DNA of 64,000 bases from Mesorhabditis belari (lineage: Eukaryota > Nematoda > Chromadorea > Rhabditida > Rhabditidae). The stretch spans positions 8,301,501 through 8,365,500 of the forward strand of contig CAUEEP010000743.1 of NCBI GenBank assembly GCA_958450365.1. Reading direction: 5' to 3'. Made by a program: the position numbers and the translations under genes. The notes below the pieces were generated by a model. It saw nothing but the letters and a program-made list of their open reading frames with translations, searched no databases and was not told where the DNA came from. Of this stretch, positions 23,601 to 34,809 are shown one piece after another (position 1 is the first letter of the stretch; each line of letters opens with the position of its first letter).

Positions 23601-26592
23601 ACAACGCGAACGTTTCTTGGCACTCCCGCTCGTCCGATACATGCTCCTGAAAATCCACTATTACTGTACACGATGTTTTTTCAACCTTCAGCCGCATGTC
23701 CAACAGTAAGCTCATCAGTGACAGCGACGGCTTGATTCGATTCATCAACGGCAACGATTCGCACTGCATAGAATGGAACATCGACCAAATCGGAAAGTGA
23801 CACCGAATAGTCACCGACTGAGCCGTCAAATGCCTGAAATTCGTTTCGTTTACAGAAAAGCCTTTATTTTTATACTCGTTCGTCTCCCCGTTGCCATTGA
23901 TTTTCACTTGGAAGTCGATATTCAACGATGAATCGAGTGACAGGAGTGGCTGTAACGGGTGGAACTGTCCAATGAACGGTTGCCACTCCATCAGCTTCTT
24001 CAACCACTTGCGGTTTATCAGCCCACACCGCGGCTCCCTCTTGAGCGGTTTGAGCCGTGATACTGTAGCTCTGAAATGAGCTTGGTTAGCAATTTGTTTG
24101 TGTGCTTGAGCTTATACCTGCTTTGGCTCATGATCAACAAAAGCAACGACTCCAATCAAATAACGAGTGTTCGGTTTGAGACCAGAAAGGACATGGGATG
24201 ATTGTTGCGGAGAAACACGAGCACGCTCAACTCGACGCGAATCCGCGTCTTGTTCAACAGCCATCACCTTAACCAGCCAGCTAAATTATTGGCACTTTTA
24301 GTAAATCATACTTCATAATGTTGAAGTCTTTCGTCATCATAATGAAGCCAGGTGATTCGAATCTGGACATCGGTACGATAATCAATATGAATGGCATCTG
24401 ATGAAGAAATGGCTAAAAGATTTGGGTTATTGACTTTCAAGTGTGAAATGCACCGTCTCCTTTTGTTTGAGCCTCGAGAATTTCGGAACTCCAAGGACCG
24501 GTATTGCGAGAACGATCAGAAGCACGAACTCTGGAAAAAGGGGATAAAAAGGAGACAAAGAGAGAGTGAATGCTACTTGATAGCATAGACAATTCCTGGT
24601 AGAAGATTTGTGATCGATGCAGATGGTTGAATAACGGTTTGACGATGAATATCGAAAGAGGCATTCCCAAGTCCGGCCACCTCGACCTGAGAATTGAGAG
24701 GACATCAGTAAATGGTTGATTGATTGATTGATTTACCTGATAATCACCGATAGAACCGCATTCGGGTACATCCCAACGGAATGCCAAAGAAAAGCGGCTG
24801 GCTTGAGTGATTTCCACGTTTCGAGGCTCAGAAACGTCATCTAAATCTTCTCTTATTTGAAATCAATCAATTGGAAAAGTCGCTTTTTTCAACTTTTGGA
24901 TTTCACAATTTTCAGAGCAATTTTTGATTTTCTATTTTTTTTCACCGATCTCACTCTTCACAGAAAAGTGAATGGTGACTTTCACTGATTCGAAATGGAT
25001 GGAAGAAAGATTGATGTGAAAGAGAGAGGAAAATACATTTCGATCACACTCTCACATATCCATCTCATTTGCATGAGGGAAGGGGAGGACAAATTGCGGC
25101 GTGTGCGGGCTATGTCTTAAATGAAACGACCCCCAAATGTCAAATTAAACGCTCGTTTAAGGCAATTTTCCCCTCTCACCCAAAAATGGTTTACCATTAG
25201 ACAGAATAGAAACCAAAGGGATAAGTAGAAAGATTTGGTTGGTGAATAAGTCTTTTCGTTTCGGAAGTACGAAAAGGAATGAAAAGACTTATTCGCCAAC
25301 CTAATAGGATAGTTAGAAGCCTCTAGCACCCGAGAGCCTACTTTGTGAGCAAAGTTTGAAGAATTGTGGCTGTGGAATAAGGTCTTCCCCCGAGAGACTC
25401 TCATCGATCGCCAGAATATCGAAACAATCGAATTTTGGCTCTAATCGTGATGTGTGCGAAAGACGCTCGTGCACTTACCGATATCGCATTTGATGGAAAC
25501 CATTTCGTTTCTTGCTCGAATCTCTGGAGTCTCCACAAGCACCGAACCATCAGTTCCGAGAACCTACAAGTATTCCATTTGGAAATCTTTCATCAAAAAA
25601 TTTTACTACCTTAATCCTGACGAAGAACGATATGCCCATCGGCAGTCTCGGGATCTGAAATTGAAAAGTGTGAATAGTCTTTGAACTTATTCGAATGGAG
25701 AAGCGTTTGCTCGGTTGTTAAACTCTAGTTCAATGCAATCTATCAATATTTTTACTTGCTACTTTCCCCTACCTGGACACGATATTGGTGATTTGGTCCC
25801 TTGTAAGGGATGATTCCAGAGTGAACATTCCATCGATCCAAATCATTCTCTGCGCGATACTCAACGAGGAATCCTGAACCCCAAGAAGTTTGGTATGATT
25901 GAAATCTATATCGAATCTTACCTTGGACATCCGAATCAGGATGATCTCCTGTTTGAATGCCTTCCCACTCAACGGTGAGCAATGATTGACTGGTTGTTCC
26001 CGTTTCTCTTTTCACTCGCACCAACCCTAAACAGTGCTTTATTACTTTGTATTTTATGAGTGGCTCATTTCCATTTCAATCACTTAAACCCTTTTTTTCT
26101 TTTATTCAAGAAAAATTTCTATTTCTCCCCGATCATTCATAAACCATACGCATGTGTTGGAATTTGTTTGTTTTGAGAGATTTTTCTGTTAGTTAGACTA
26201 ACGAAGGGAGCACTCGAGCAACCTAGAGGAGAATGCTAGCCTTCGCCCGGTCTCTCAAAGAAAGATTGAGAAAATGAAGAGAAAATTAGATAGATAAGAG
26301 AAAAAGAGAGACGAGAGTGCCAAGTGCAAGATTCTGCTGCTGGTCGGGGAGGCGGAGGGGGGAAGGCTTGCTGGCGGGTCTCCGGAAAAGCTTATTTGAA
26401 GAGGGAACACTCTCCAAGACTACCCAATCTCCTCGCATTTTCTAATCGATTTTTAAGACCCGAAAAAAGTGAAAGCTTATGAATTTTTAACATTTCAAAA
26501 TTAGTTTTAAAATCAAATTTACCTGATATTAAACCAGCTAACAAGAGGAGTAGGGACCATCGTAGAGGACCTCCCCATGAGGTCGGACCCAT
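2135..26592 (-). CDS. let-805: LET-805 (myotactin)-like giant fibronectin type III transmembrane protein
   Basis: A multi-exon gene of about 24.5 kb. The predicted protein has a signal peptide (ATG at 26592, exon to 26523), then FnIII domains read from about 26.0 kb down to about 7.5 kb. Repeated cores show W..P...G.I..Y.I/V.Y and the C-terminal Y.V.V.A pattern. One transmembrane helix (exon about 6437-6571) follows, then a tail of roughly 400 residues encoded to a TAA at 2135. This architecture matches C. elegans myotactin, a hypodermal membrane protein of fibrous organelles that links muscle and epidermis to the cuticle. A 3' splice site lies just upstream of the start (TGCAG then GTAGAGATG). 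An in-frame ATG at 26604 is less likely because it precedes that site. Introns contain several MITEs. I traced exon phases in the tail and at the N-terminus but not for every FnIII exon. The last exon (about 2135-2308) is joined by inference. Other FnIII receptors such as LAR or Sidekick are less likely because no Ig or phosphatase domain is seen. Confidence 0.85.
2728..2853. repeat. Mariner-type MITE, copy A, in let-805 intron
   Basis: A 126-bp palindromic element starting TTAGGCTGTCCAGAAAG and ending with its imperfect reverse complement, flanked by TA on both sides. It sits in the intron between the tail exons 2470-2634 and 2868-3233. Confidence 0.75.
5669..5807. repeat. Foldback element in let-805 intron
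   Basis: Arms of about 36 nt (AATTACCGTATTTTTTCTAA... and its near-complement ending ...ATACGGTGAATT) flank a loop of about 68 nt. It lies in the intron between exon 5573-5640 and the transmembrane exon. It is unrelated to the mariner-type MITE family. Confidence 0.7.
6437..6571 (-). other. let-805: Transmembrane exon of LET-805
   Basis: After a TTGTAG acceptor the exon encodes a WWRR-type basic/aromatic flank and then about 22 hydrophobic residues (YYIVPVLLLIALFALCLWFL) ending in CCY and lysine. This is a single-pass type I membrane helix. The juxtamembrane cysteines could be palmitoylation sites (inference). The exact donor is ambiguous because two GT dinucleotides follow the CCYTK codons. 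Confidence 0.8.
11127..11230 (+). ncRNA. tRNA-like Pol III cassette (possible tRNA-derived SINE) in let-805 intron
   Basis: On the strand opposite to let-805, a stretch with a D-arm-like GGGGTAAGAGCC, an anticodon-arm-like CCCTGTATCCTAGTCGGG and a B-box-like GGTTCAATCC is followed by a T-run at 11220-11226, a Pol III terminator. The acceptor and T stems pair imperfectly, so it is probably a tRNA pseudogene or SINE head, not a working tRNA. The host intron spans about 11126-11330. Confidence 0.4.
14931..15142. repeat. Mariner-type MITE, copy B, in let-805 intron
   Basis: Left end TAAGTGAATAAGTCTTTTTCG, then the family core (TTCCGTTGAAAAATAACAAA). The right end is GGAAGTATGAAAAGAAATG followed by AAAGACTTATTTA. 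The same family as copies at 2728 and 21476, in a FnIII-region intron. Confidence 0.7.
20451..20552. repeat. Foldback repeat in let-805 intron
   Basis: CTCGTGATTAA at the left and TTAATCACGAG at the right enclose about 80 nt that itself contains a small hairpin (GCTTTAGAAAGC). The surrounding intron (about 20.18-21.10 kb) is one of the longer ones of the gene and otherwise shows nothing coding. Confidence 0.55.
21476..21678. repeat. Mariner-type MITE, copy C, in let-805 intron
   Basis: A 203-bp element beginning TTAGGTTGGTCAATAAGTC and ending GACTTTCTGAATAGCCTAA with flanking TA dinucleotides. This longer copy keeps the core seen in copy B. Its ends resemble mariner terminal repeats of the TTAGGTTGG type. 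Confidence 0.75.
25237..25306. repeat. Mariner-type MITE, copy D, minimal
   Basis: Only about 70 bp: TTGGTTGGTGAATAAGTC followed almost directly by its complement ending GACTTATTCGCCAACCTAA and a TA. The core is missing, leaving an almost perfect hairpin. It lies in a long let-805 intron (about 24.85-25.49 kb). Confidence 0.7.
26523..26592 (-). other. let-805: let-805 first coding exon: signal peptide
   Basis: Translates as a short polar start followed by a leucine-rich core (WSLLLLLAGLIS) and then a canonical GTAAAT donor. This is a typical cleavable secretion signal, so the FnIII array faces outside the cell. The next exon (about 25768-26028) opens the first FnIII-like domain. Confidence 0.8.
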
Positions 26593-26688
26593 CTCTACCT
26601 GCATTCAAGCATCAATCAACAATAATGATCACAACAAAGAAAAGGCATAAACAATAAAGAATCATGAGAAAGATCCAGACGTAATACA

Positions 26689-26737
26689 TTTTAAAGCCGT
26701 TACGAAAAGGAACGAAAAGGCTTTCTGGACAGCCTAA
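26689..26737. repeat. Mariner-type MITE, copy E, right half only
   Basis: ACGAAAAGGAACGAAAAGG followed by CTTTCTGGACAGCCTAA matches the right end of copy C. The left half is absent. The TA next to its end (26738-26739) is also the left TA of the Tc1-like element. Confidence 0.6.
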
Positions 26738-26739
26738 TA

Positions 26740-28382
26740 CACTGTGGTGCAAAAGTCCTGACCGGTCGCACTGTCCTATCAAGTCTGAACCATTTCGCCA
26801 GAAAAAGAACGTTAAAATTTTATGGTAAAAACGTTTTTGGATAGCTTAAACCTTCTACTTTTATAATCCAAAGAATGAAAGCAATAACATTTTATTTAAC
26901 AAAAAATTTTGACAATATTCCGAAACGACTCAAAAAAACATGGTGCAAAAGTCTTGACCGGTACAAGAAAACACAAGAAAATTCAATACTTCGTAGGTCC
27001 TCCTTTTGCGACAATGACTGCCTAGATGCGTCTAGGCATTCGAGTCGACCAAATCACGTAGAATTCCCAAAGAAAGTTGTCTCCAAACATTTCTGATAAA
27101 GAAATAAGCATTGGCCTTTGAGTTGAACCGGCGTCCCTTGAGTTTGGCTTTTAAATGGGCCCAAAGATGCTCTATAACGTTCAGATCCGGCGAATAGGGA
27201 GGTGCTTTGATCAATTCCACACGATGAGCAGCAAAAGCCGGGCAGGCGAACTTTACCTCCATTTGTAAGCCGGACAACTCGACCCATCAGTAATTGGCTT
27301 TTGTGGCATGGGGCGTTGTCTTGATATAAGGCCCATCCTTGTGGCATGTTTGCGTTGGCAAATGGAAGTAGGTTGTTCTCCATGATCGACTCGTACCCCT
27401 GAGCATCAAGAGTTCCATTGATGCACTAGGGCCCCGGTACACCTCGGTTCATCGAGCCTAAAGAAGACAGATTGTAAGAAAAGTAAGGCGAACACTTACC
27501 CCACAACATAATGCCCCACCGCCGAATTTGACCGTTGGTTTAACGTATTTGAGCTTATAACGTTGTCCAATTGGCCTTCTGATTAAATGGTTGCCGTCCA
27601 GGTAGTACAAATTAATTTTAGTCTCATCGGTGAAAATGACTCGGGCCCAATCATCGGAAGTCCAAAACTCGTAGTTCTTTGCAAAGCATATCTTAGCTTC
27701 CGAGTTCTCGCATTCGTCAAGGGTCGTTTCGCTGGTCTTCTCGCATGTAATTCAGCCCGAATCAATCGCCTATTGAGACTCCATCGGGAAATATCCTTGC
27801 CAGAAACAGCCTTCAACTTCTTGATCCCATGGCTCGACGTTAGATTAGGGTTTATTCGGTGCTCCCTGATGATCGAACGATCCTCATTTGGTGTTGTAAT
27901 TGGTAGTCGACCTCTTTTTGGGGCTCTATGAACGTTTCCTTTGATTTGAATTGCGCCACGAGACGTCTCACTGTTTTTTCAGAACACTTGAACGTTTCCA
28001 TCACATTCTTCACGCGAACGCCTTTTGTTCGATTCTCGACAATTTTCTCTTTGTCAGGCGTTGATAGATATCGTCCTGGCATCTCAAAAAAATAAAATTA
28101 GAACCAAAAAGTTTATGCAGAAAGACAAGAAATACCAAAAAAAATCAAGAAATAAAAAACCGGTCAAGACTTTTGCACCATGTTTTTTTTGGGTCGTTTC
28201 GGAATATTGTCAAAAAATTTTGTTAAATAAAATGTTATTGCTTTCATTCTTTGGATTATAAAAGTAGAAGGTTTAAGCTATCCAAAAACGTTTTTACCAT
28301 AAAATTTTAACGTTCTTTTTCTGGCGAAATGGTTCAGACTTGATAGGACAGTGCGACCGGTCAGGACTTTTGCACCACAGTG
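26740..28382 (-). mobile_element. Tc1-like transposon with long terminal inverted repeats
   Basis: The first roughly 195 nt (from CACTGTGGTGCAAAAGTCC) recur inverted at the right end (about 28190-28382) nearly without change, and TA flanks each end. A 1643-bp length with long inverted repeats and an internal transposase on the minus strand fits a Tc1/Tc3-type element. The near-identity of the arms contrasts with the damaged coding region. It lies directly upstream of the let-805 start exon. Confidence 0.85.
27032..28082 (-). pseudogene. Frameshifted Tc1-like transposase
   Basis: It starts at 28082 (MPGRYLSTPDKEKIV) with a helix-turn-helix domain, then a second DNA-binding part (ISRWSLNRRL). 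The catalytic region is broken. A 1-nt loss near 27685 shifts the frame before the segment reading FWTSDDW...FTDET, a second shift lies around 27515 (GIMLWG), a small intron-like stretch (GTAAGT to TTTAG) spans about 27460-27505, and an in-frame TAG is present near 27430. Later come YQDNAPCHKS (second Asp) and SPDLNVIEHLW (Glu of the DDE triad), again in different frames. It cannot encode an intact transposase as it stands. Confidence 0.8.
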
Positions 28383-31300
28383 TATTAATTATAAGATAAA
28401 AATAAGGTGACGGGGCAAAAAAGAGGGGGGATAAGCAAGAAAAGATCCCGCAACCAGAAATCAGCGAATCATGCATAATTTGTGTAGAAGGAACCTGTCG
28501 TTGTCCCTCTCTCGCATCACCTAGAGACTTCTCCTTTGAAAAAAGGAAATTTCTCTTCTTTCCCACATACCCCATCTCCTTGTATCTCCAATCTTTCTTC
28601 AACCTCTCCTTTTTTTCAAGGCATCACTCTTTTCCCCCTTCGACCATCCGCTAGAAGCACACTGATAATGCATTTTTGGGCAGCCCGAGGAGTTGTCTTT
28701 GCGCGTCTTTTTTTTCCGCCACAAAAGTGTTACCGGTGGGTTTTTGGGGGAATACAAGAGGTATGAAGAGACGTCTCGATGAATGGAACTTTCAAAGTTT
28801 TCTTTCATGCCTCATCTCCCCCTTTTTCTCGCCAACGAGAATCAATCACGAAACTCTAGATCGATTACTCGTTCTTTACCACTTTTGTAAAATGAGAGTT
28901 ACCCGCAGTAAAACAATAAACGATTGATGCGGGAGAAAGGCTTATTGGGCCTCAAATTGATAAGGAAATGAACAATTTGATGAACGCTATAGAGGCATTT
29001 TTTCACAAGAATTGACAAGGTCACTATCGATAGTCCGTAGTGGAAAAATCATTTATTTTTTGGTTGAAATTAGGGTATCGCTTTTGAAGGAAAAAAGGGG
29101 GGAAGGGGTACTGATAGAGAGATCGTCTTTTTGTCAATGAGAAAAGAGAACAACCTTGAAATAACATAGAGAGATAGATATTAGCTGGAGAAATATAGGC
29201 GCATTCTTTTCTTGCAAACTCTTTTCAACCAATCACCGGAAAAAGGAGATAAAACATTAAAAAACAAACCTTTGATAAAAAGTTATTAAAGTGTCAAAAA
29301 TTTGATGAGCGGTGAGTGTTTTGAGATGAAAACCAACAATCAAATACCATATTTTAAAGGATGACGAAAGAACCAAAAAACAAAACTATCTTGGGAAGTA
29401 ATAAAAAAGTTTTGGTAGTTTAACAATTACAAAAGTTGACAGAAATGAGCTGTCATTGGCTGTCACAGAAATGAGCACAGAAATTGCTAAAAGGTTCTAG
29501 CCCTAACTATTTCAAAGAGCTGTTTCAAAGTGCCAAAGAACTCCAACGGAACCCTGTCTATAGAATAAAAAGACAAAATTGTTAGGAGTCAATATTTTCA
29601 TAAATTCGATTAAAGATAGTAATGAGAAGAACTCAGGGGGTCAAAAAACGAAGACTCAAGGTGTGGCACATTGCTGTGGGGTGTGGTCCGAGAAATGTGA
29701 GCGCTCTGCGCAATCCATCAATCGAGTCGAAATGTGCAGTGTCCCCCGCGAGTTTTTGGGGGAAAACTGTGAAGAACATTTCAAACTGTGAAGAACATTT
29801 CAATTCAAATAGAATTCTCCGGGAAGTTTAAGTTAAGGATAATATTTGATGCTAAATCAAGCGGCTTCAGGGTCACACTATGTTTCAGTCAATGTTGGGG
29901 TTTATTTCGAAAATCGCCAAAAGTGACACTTCCTATTAGTCATTTGGCTTATTTAATTCGTTTATATTGGGGCGGTATCATGAAAAGAATGAAAAAAAAG
30001 TGGGTGAGGTGTGTCATCCGAAAAAATTCACACCAGAGAAGTCGTTTATTACCCAAACAAGGCCAATCAAGACAACGTGCTCATTAAGAGATTTAGATCT
30101 GAGATTCGAAGAAAAAAAAGAAGAAAAACCAAGGCAATAATGAAGATGTCTCGAAATTGGGTTGGGAGCTGTTCTATATGGGAGAGAATAGTGGTGGGAA
30201 AGGGTCTTTGATATAAGGAGTGGGTGAGTGAGTGAAGAAAATGCCATTCACAAGGATCATTCCGGGGGTGGCCGACTCCCTTTCATCGTTTCTGACTCAC
30301 TATGGGGTGGCGAGCCGAAGAAACAAATATTTACTCAATAAATGCCCCATTTTTGATCAGCGCCTCCGGGTTTACGATTGAGTGATTTTTTTTGCATGTT
30401 TCGACTTTGCAGAGATAAAATGTTGAGAGGTTTTTGTGGGAGTAGCATCGATTTTATGATACGGGATTCTTTTGGTTCTGTTACTAATCAAATCTTGTTC
30501 AGTTATTGATCAAAAAAGAAAAAAAACTGAAGGGATGAAAACAAAGCAGCAAACAAGTAATGTTTTAAAATCAATTAAGAATCAATCAATCAATTCAAAT
30601 AAAAGATTCTTGACGTAATCAATGAAAATTGCAAGCAGAAAAAAATGAATTGAAAGGCACAAATTTGAGATCAGAAAAGAAATGTGGTGCTAGAAATGAA
30701 AAGATCTTGATGATGTTGAGTTCAGAAAGTGCCTAAAAAACTTACTAACAATAAGCTTACAAAGACGGTGTTCTCCCTTCTACCAACAAAAAAAAGAGGG
30801 GTGTGAGAGTTGTGGGGGTGAGGGGGCGTGTGAGGTCGGGAAGAAGGGGGCTCTGAAGGGGGATGGGTGCATGCCTGCACGGGGGGCATCAAAAAGGCAA
30901 AAGAAGAGAAGCCCGACTAAGAAGGCTCTCCAGAGACAGGACACAAAAAGTCTCGGGCAAGAAGGGGCAAGAAGGAGGAGAAGCCCCTTCCCTTCCATTC
31001 CCTCCACTACCTCCTCTTTTTCTCTTCTTCTTCCACCACGAGGGCCGTCCACCGCCTTAGACCACACGGCAAACAAATCAAAACGAGAACTTGCGCGCAG
31101 CCCCCGGCAGCACGCCACCCGGCTGCCTCCCCTCGTCTTTTTTTCTTTTTTTCTTTTCCCCGCCTAGCCTAGTCTCAACAAATTCCCGAATTCCTAATTC
31201 GCCATCATAATCTCTATTGGGATGATTATTATTGATCATCCTGATTTGTCAGTTTTCATGAGGAAAGCCTTGTGAATAGACATGAAATAAAAGGAATGAT

Positions 31301-34300
31301 AGGAATGAAAACGCATAGGTGTAATGATTACATATTGCCAATGGTTAGGAGGAGACAAAAAGCAGAAAAAGCAAATGGTGTCGAGCTGAAAAAGGAATAC
31401 TGATAATGGCTTTTTCACGTGTCAATACAAAGAGAAAGCAAAGCAAAAATATGACAAAACCCCTCGCTTTTCCTTCTTTCCTAGGTAAATTTGAAAGAAA
31501 AACTTTTTGATTGAATCGAAAGATGAGCATTTTGCATAAAAGTGGCCTCGTCCAGCAGTGGACGAAATTTGATGAGAGGCAAAAGAATGCGCAATGAAAA
31601 AGAAATCATCTAGGAGAAAACAAGTATCGAAAACGGGGGCAATCCGGGAAAAAGGCTCGAGAAAAGGAAGAAATTCACTTCTTGCAATACAAACGCCACT
31701 GCGCAACAGATTTACAGCCCCTCCCTTCATTCTTTTCGTTTTCTTCTTTTACCTATCCACACCCATCAAACGAAAACCTCAATGGCTTTTTTTTGAAAAG
31801 ACGATCTCTCATTTCTTTTAACAATATTCTAAAAATTGAAACTCATACTTCAAACGTATGTTCATTGATCAACTGAGTGGAATGAATGAAAAGCGAGAGA
31901 TGCAAAAGCAAAAAGGAGATCAAAAAGTAGACAAACAAAGCAACAAGTTTACTGACTATAATCAAAAGGCAGCTGGTTGCTGATTACTAGTGTTGGAGAT
32001 GAGGAGGACGTGCACTGATTGCGGCACAAGGACAGTCGCTTATCAAAGGGGTAGATCGCCCGGCTCGCGCTCCCAACCAACCCCCTTTCTTTTGACTTCT
32101 TTTTCTTTCTCTCATTCTCTTCTCATTCTCAGATTGGCTCATCAAAGTCTAAGCCCTTTATACACCGACACCCCAAATAGGGAATCGAAAATGAACAAGT
32201 ATATGAGCAGAAATCTACTACTGCTGAAAAATCAGTGGCTGTTCGTCTGTCTCGCCTCCGACTGCGCCATTGCAACGAAAACTGTGCGTCAGTCCTAAAA
32301 CATCCAGTCAGAAAAACCTGGTTTTTCTGCTGGTTACCATTAAATACGATCAAAAGAATATGAATTAAATGATTCCAATGCATGGCATTTCACCACTCAT
32401 CGTCCAATCTTCGAGGCCTTCTACTCTAGCAGTATCTCAGATTGGCCAGGGAGAAAAAGGCCGGCTGGCTTCTCCGGCAAATATTTGAGAGCGCCGCGCT
32501 TGAAACAAGAGGCACCGAGTGTGCCCCGAGCCTCCGAGAGTTGACGAGGCGAAGATGTGGAATGAGAAAAAAAAGAAAGAAGGGTAGGAGGGTGCCACCA
32601 CACAACGACTTCCGAGTCATTGGCTCCACTTCGAACAGCTCTTCAGACAAGCAACGACAACATCTTATATGAGTTCCACAAATAGAGGTGAAAATTTTAG
32701 AACAGCGCTAGAGCTCTACATAATTTTTCTATATGAAAGTTTTTACGGGGTGATTTGAAGTTGGGATGAGTGAACACAAAACGTTAAATGAGAATTCTCA
32801 GTTTTCAGTGAAGGGCGTGGTGCCGAGGGTGAAGAGGAGAGGGTAGGGAAGGGTGGAATGAAGAGACTGATAGTCGGTGAAGAGATCGAGAATGAATCAA
32901 TGGATGGATGGATGGTTGTAGGAATGGGATTGAATTAGATTGGAGAAAGATGGGTGGATCATCTGGCCGGTCTGACTCACTCTTTTCCTTATTCGATTTT
33001 CTCTCCATCACTCTCTTTCCGCTGATTCATTGTTGTTTTTGAATTTCGTGCATAAATCCTCTAAAAATCTAAGTTTCTGAGTGTTTGACTTAAAATAAAG
33101 TATAGTGTTTTATAAAGTAATCTTTATGATTGAACCACTAATGTCTTTTAGCTCTCTTTAATACCATATTTGACGTTTTGTCAAACATACATCAAGCGTT
33201 GCAGACCGCAACACGTTGCTTTTACAGCTTGTTATGATTAGTTTCTTATATAAATTTATGAATGCTGTATTTGTTTTGTTTAATGTGCTTTTGATCATAA
33301 TCATCGTTAAATGGTAGGAGAGGAAAGAGATGGGCGCGGTCGGGAAATCGACAAGACAAGAAAGGTGTATAGGAAAGGGAAGAAAGATGGAGGGCGTGTA
33401 TGAGAACGAGGAAGGTCACCAATTGCTCACAAAATCACTTTCAGAGATACACACACGAAATACTCAATCGTCTACAGTGAGAGAAAGAGAAGGGGGAAGG
33501 TAGAGGCAAAGAAATGCGATGGATGCCGGGGGGAGAACGAGAAATGGAGGAGGTGAAGGGTAGGTATTTTGAGTGGGTGTGGTCCTAACACTGAGTATGG
33601 TTTTCCCCAAGAATGCACTATCATTACCTTTCTCTTCTTTTCTATTCCTTTTTGTGAATCTGTGAGCAGAGCGCTTATTTGACCTAAAATATTGTGTTGA
33701 CAAAGTGAAGTGAAATCTAGTCAATGGAAATCATCTCAGCTTAATAGCCTTGTGATTTTGTTATGATATTCTACTTTTAGCATTGTAAAGTTTACATAAG
33801 TATTTTATATTGTTCTGCTTGTGAAAAACGGCGATATCCCGATGACAAACGATTCCTGCACTTTGTTGGCACTGCCCTTTATTATTTTTTGCGGTGTAAC
33901 TTGATATACCTAACTTCAAGTTTAATGTAAAAAACGAAAGTTTCCCACCAAGGGGTTTTTCTTCACAACATTTGGGTAATAGGGGTAGATAGGGGTGCGG
34001 GCCGCAGTGCCATAAATTGGGGGGTGTGCCTTTTGCTCACATTATTGGTTTTCAATAAATGTATTAATGTAAAAAACAACAAGCTTGATTTAATTTTATG
34101 TTTGGTGAGTAATAAATAAAATAATCAATTGTAAATATATTGAAAAAATAATTGTTTTGACTAAACAATTTTCTTTTTGCTTTTTCCATAGATCGTCGTA
34201 ACGGAAGATGAAGGAGAGGATCGAGAAATTGAGAGATCAATCTAAAATTCGTGTTTTGTTCATGCTTTTCCCGTTTTTGCCACATGAAATGTTTGTTAGA

Positions 34301-34809
34301 GGCTTTTATTAATGAGTTTTTTTTAAAAAAAAGGCATTCTTGCAAAATGGGAACAGTAAAGAGCCAAGAAATTTGAAAGATCTCAGTCTCAGTAGTATCA
34401 AAAATTATTGGTGATCTTATTGTTAAGAAGGACTGATTCTTATCAAATTTCCCGGACTATAGAAGAAAAAAGCTCTTGAAAATAAAATAAGTAAAAAGAA
34501 AGGAGAGGTAATTTGGGTTTATAGATAGTTGCATAGAAGTTTTCGAGTTCGCTTTTGATTGATTCGTCGAAGAAAACTGCTGTATTAGTGAATGTTTATA
34601 AATTGAGCAGATATAAACAATTCATACAAATGACCGATATTTGTAAGAATATTGCTATCTACTCCGAACTAATATCGGAACATACCTAAAACAACTAGAC
34701 GGGAGGATATATCTACTACATTAGAGCACAATAGTTACCCATGTTTTCGGCAAACCAACCACGAATTCCCATCTATAAGAACCATTTTTTGATGATGTCA
34801 CTTGATGAT
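28383..34809. other. Gene-poor stretch of about 6.4 kb
   Basis: No exon with a recognisable domain was found on either strand. The stretch has purine- or pyrimidine-biased tracts (for example 30780-31160, 32820-32960, 33320-33560) whose open frames are low-complexity. It lies upstream of let-805 and could hold its promoter, distal 5' UTR exons or enhancers (inference). No tRNA or CRISPR-like array was seen. Confidence 0.5.

Larger units (their letters stand above)
7449..26028 (-). other. let-805: FnIII domain array of LET-805
   Basis: Successive exons encode FnIII repeats, each with a proline-rich start, a tryptophan in strand B (for example VQWLPP, ISWQAP, MSWRPP), a middle Y/YE segment and a closing tyrosine-corner strand. 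I see on the order of thirty repeats but did not count them formally. Myotactin is known for about this number. The membrane-proximal part (about 7.5-7.9 kb) has a WNITGAPL segment after the last clear FnIII and may be a separate juxtamembrane fold. Confidence 0.75.

Noticed and set aside
30780..31167. Overlapping open frames on both strands in a GC-richer stretch
   Set aside because: Low-complexity Pro/Ser/Phe or Lys/Arg translations caused by purine/pyrimidine bias; no domain, no splice context.
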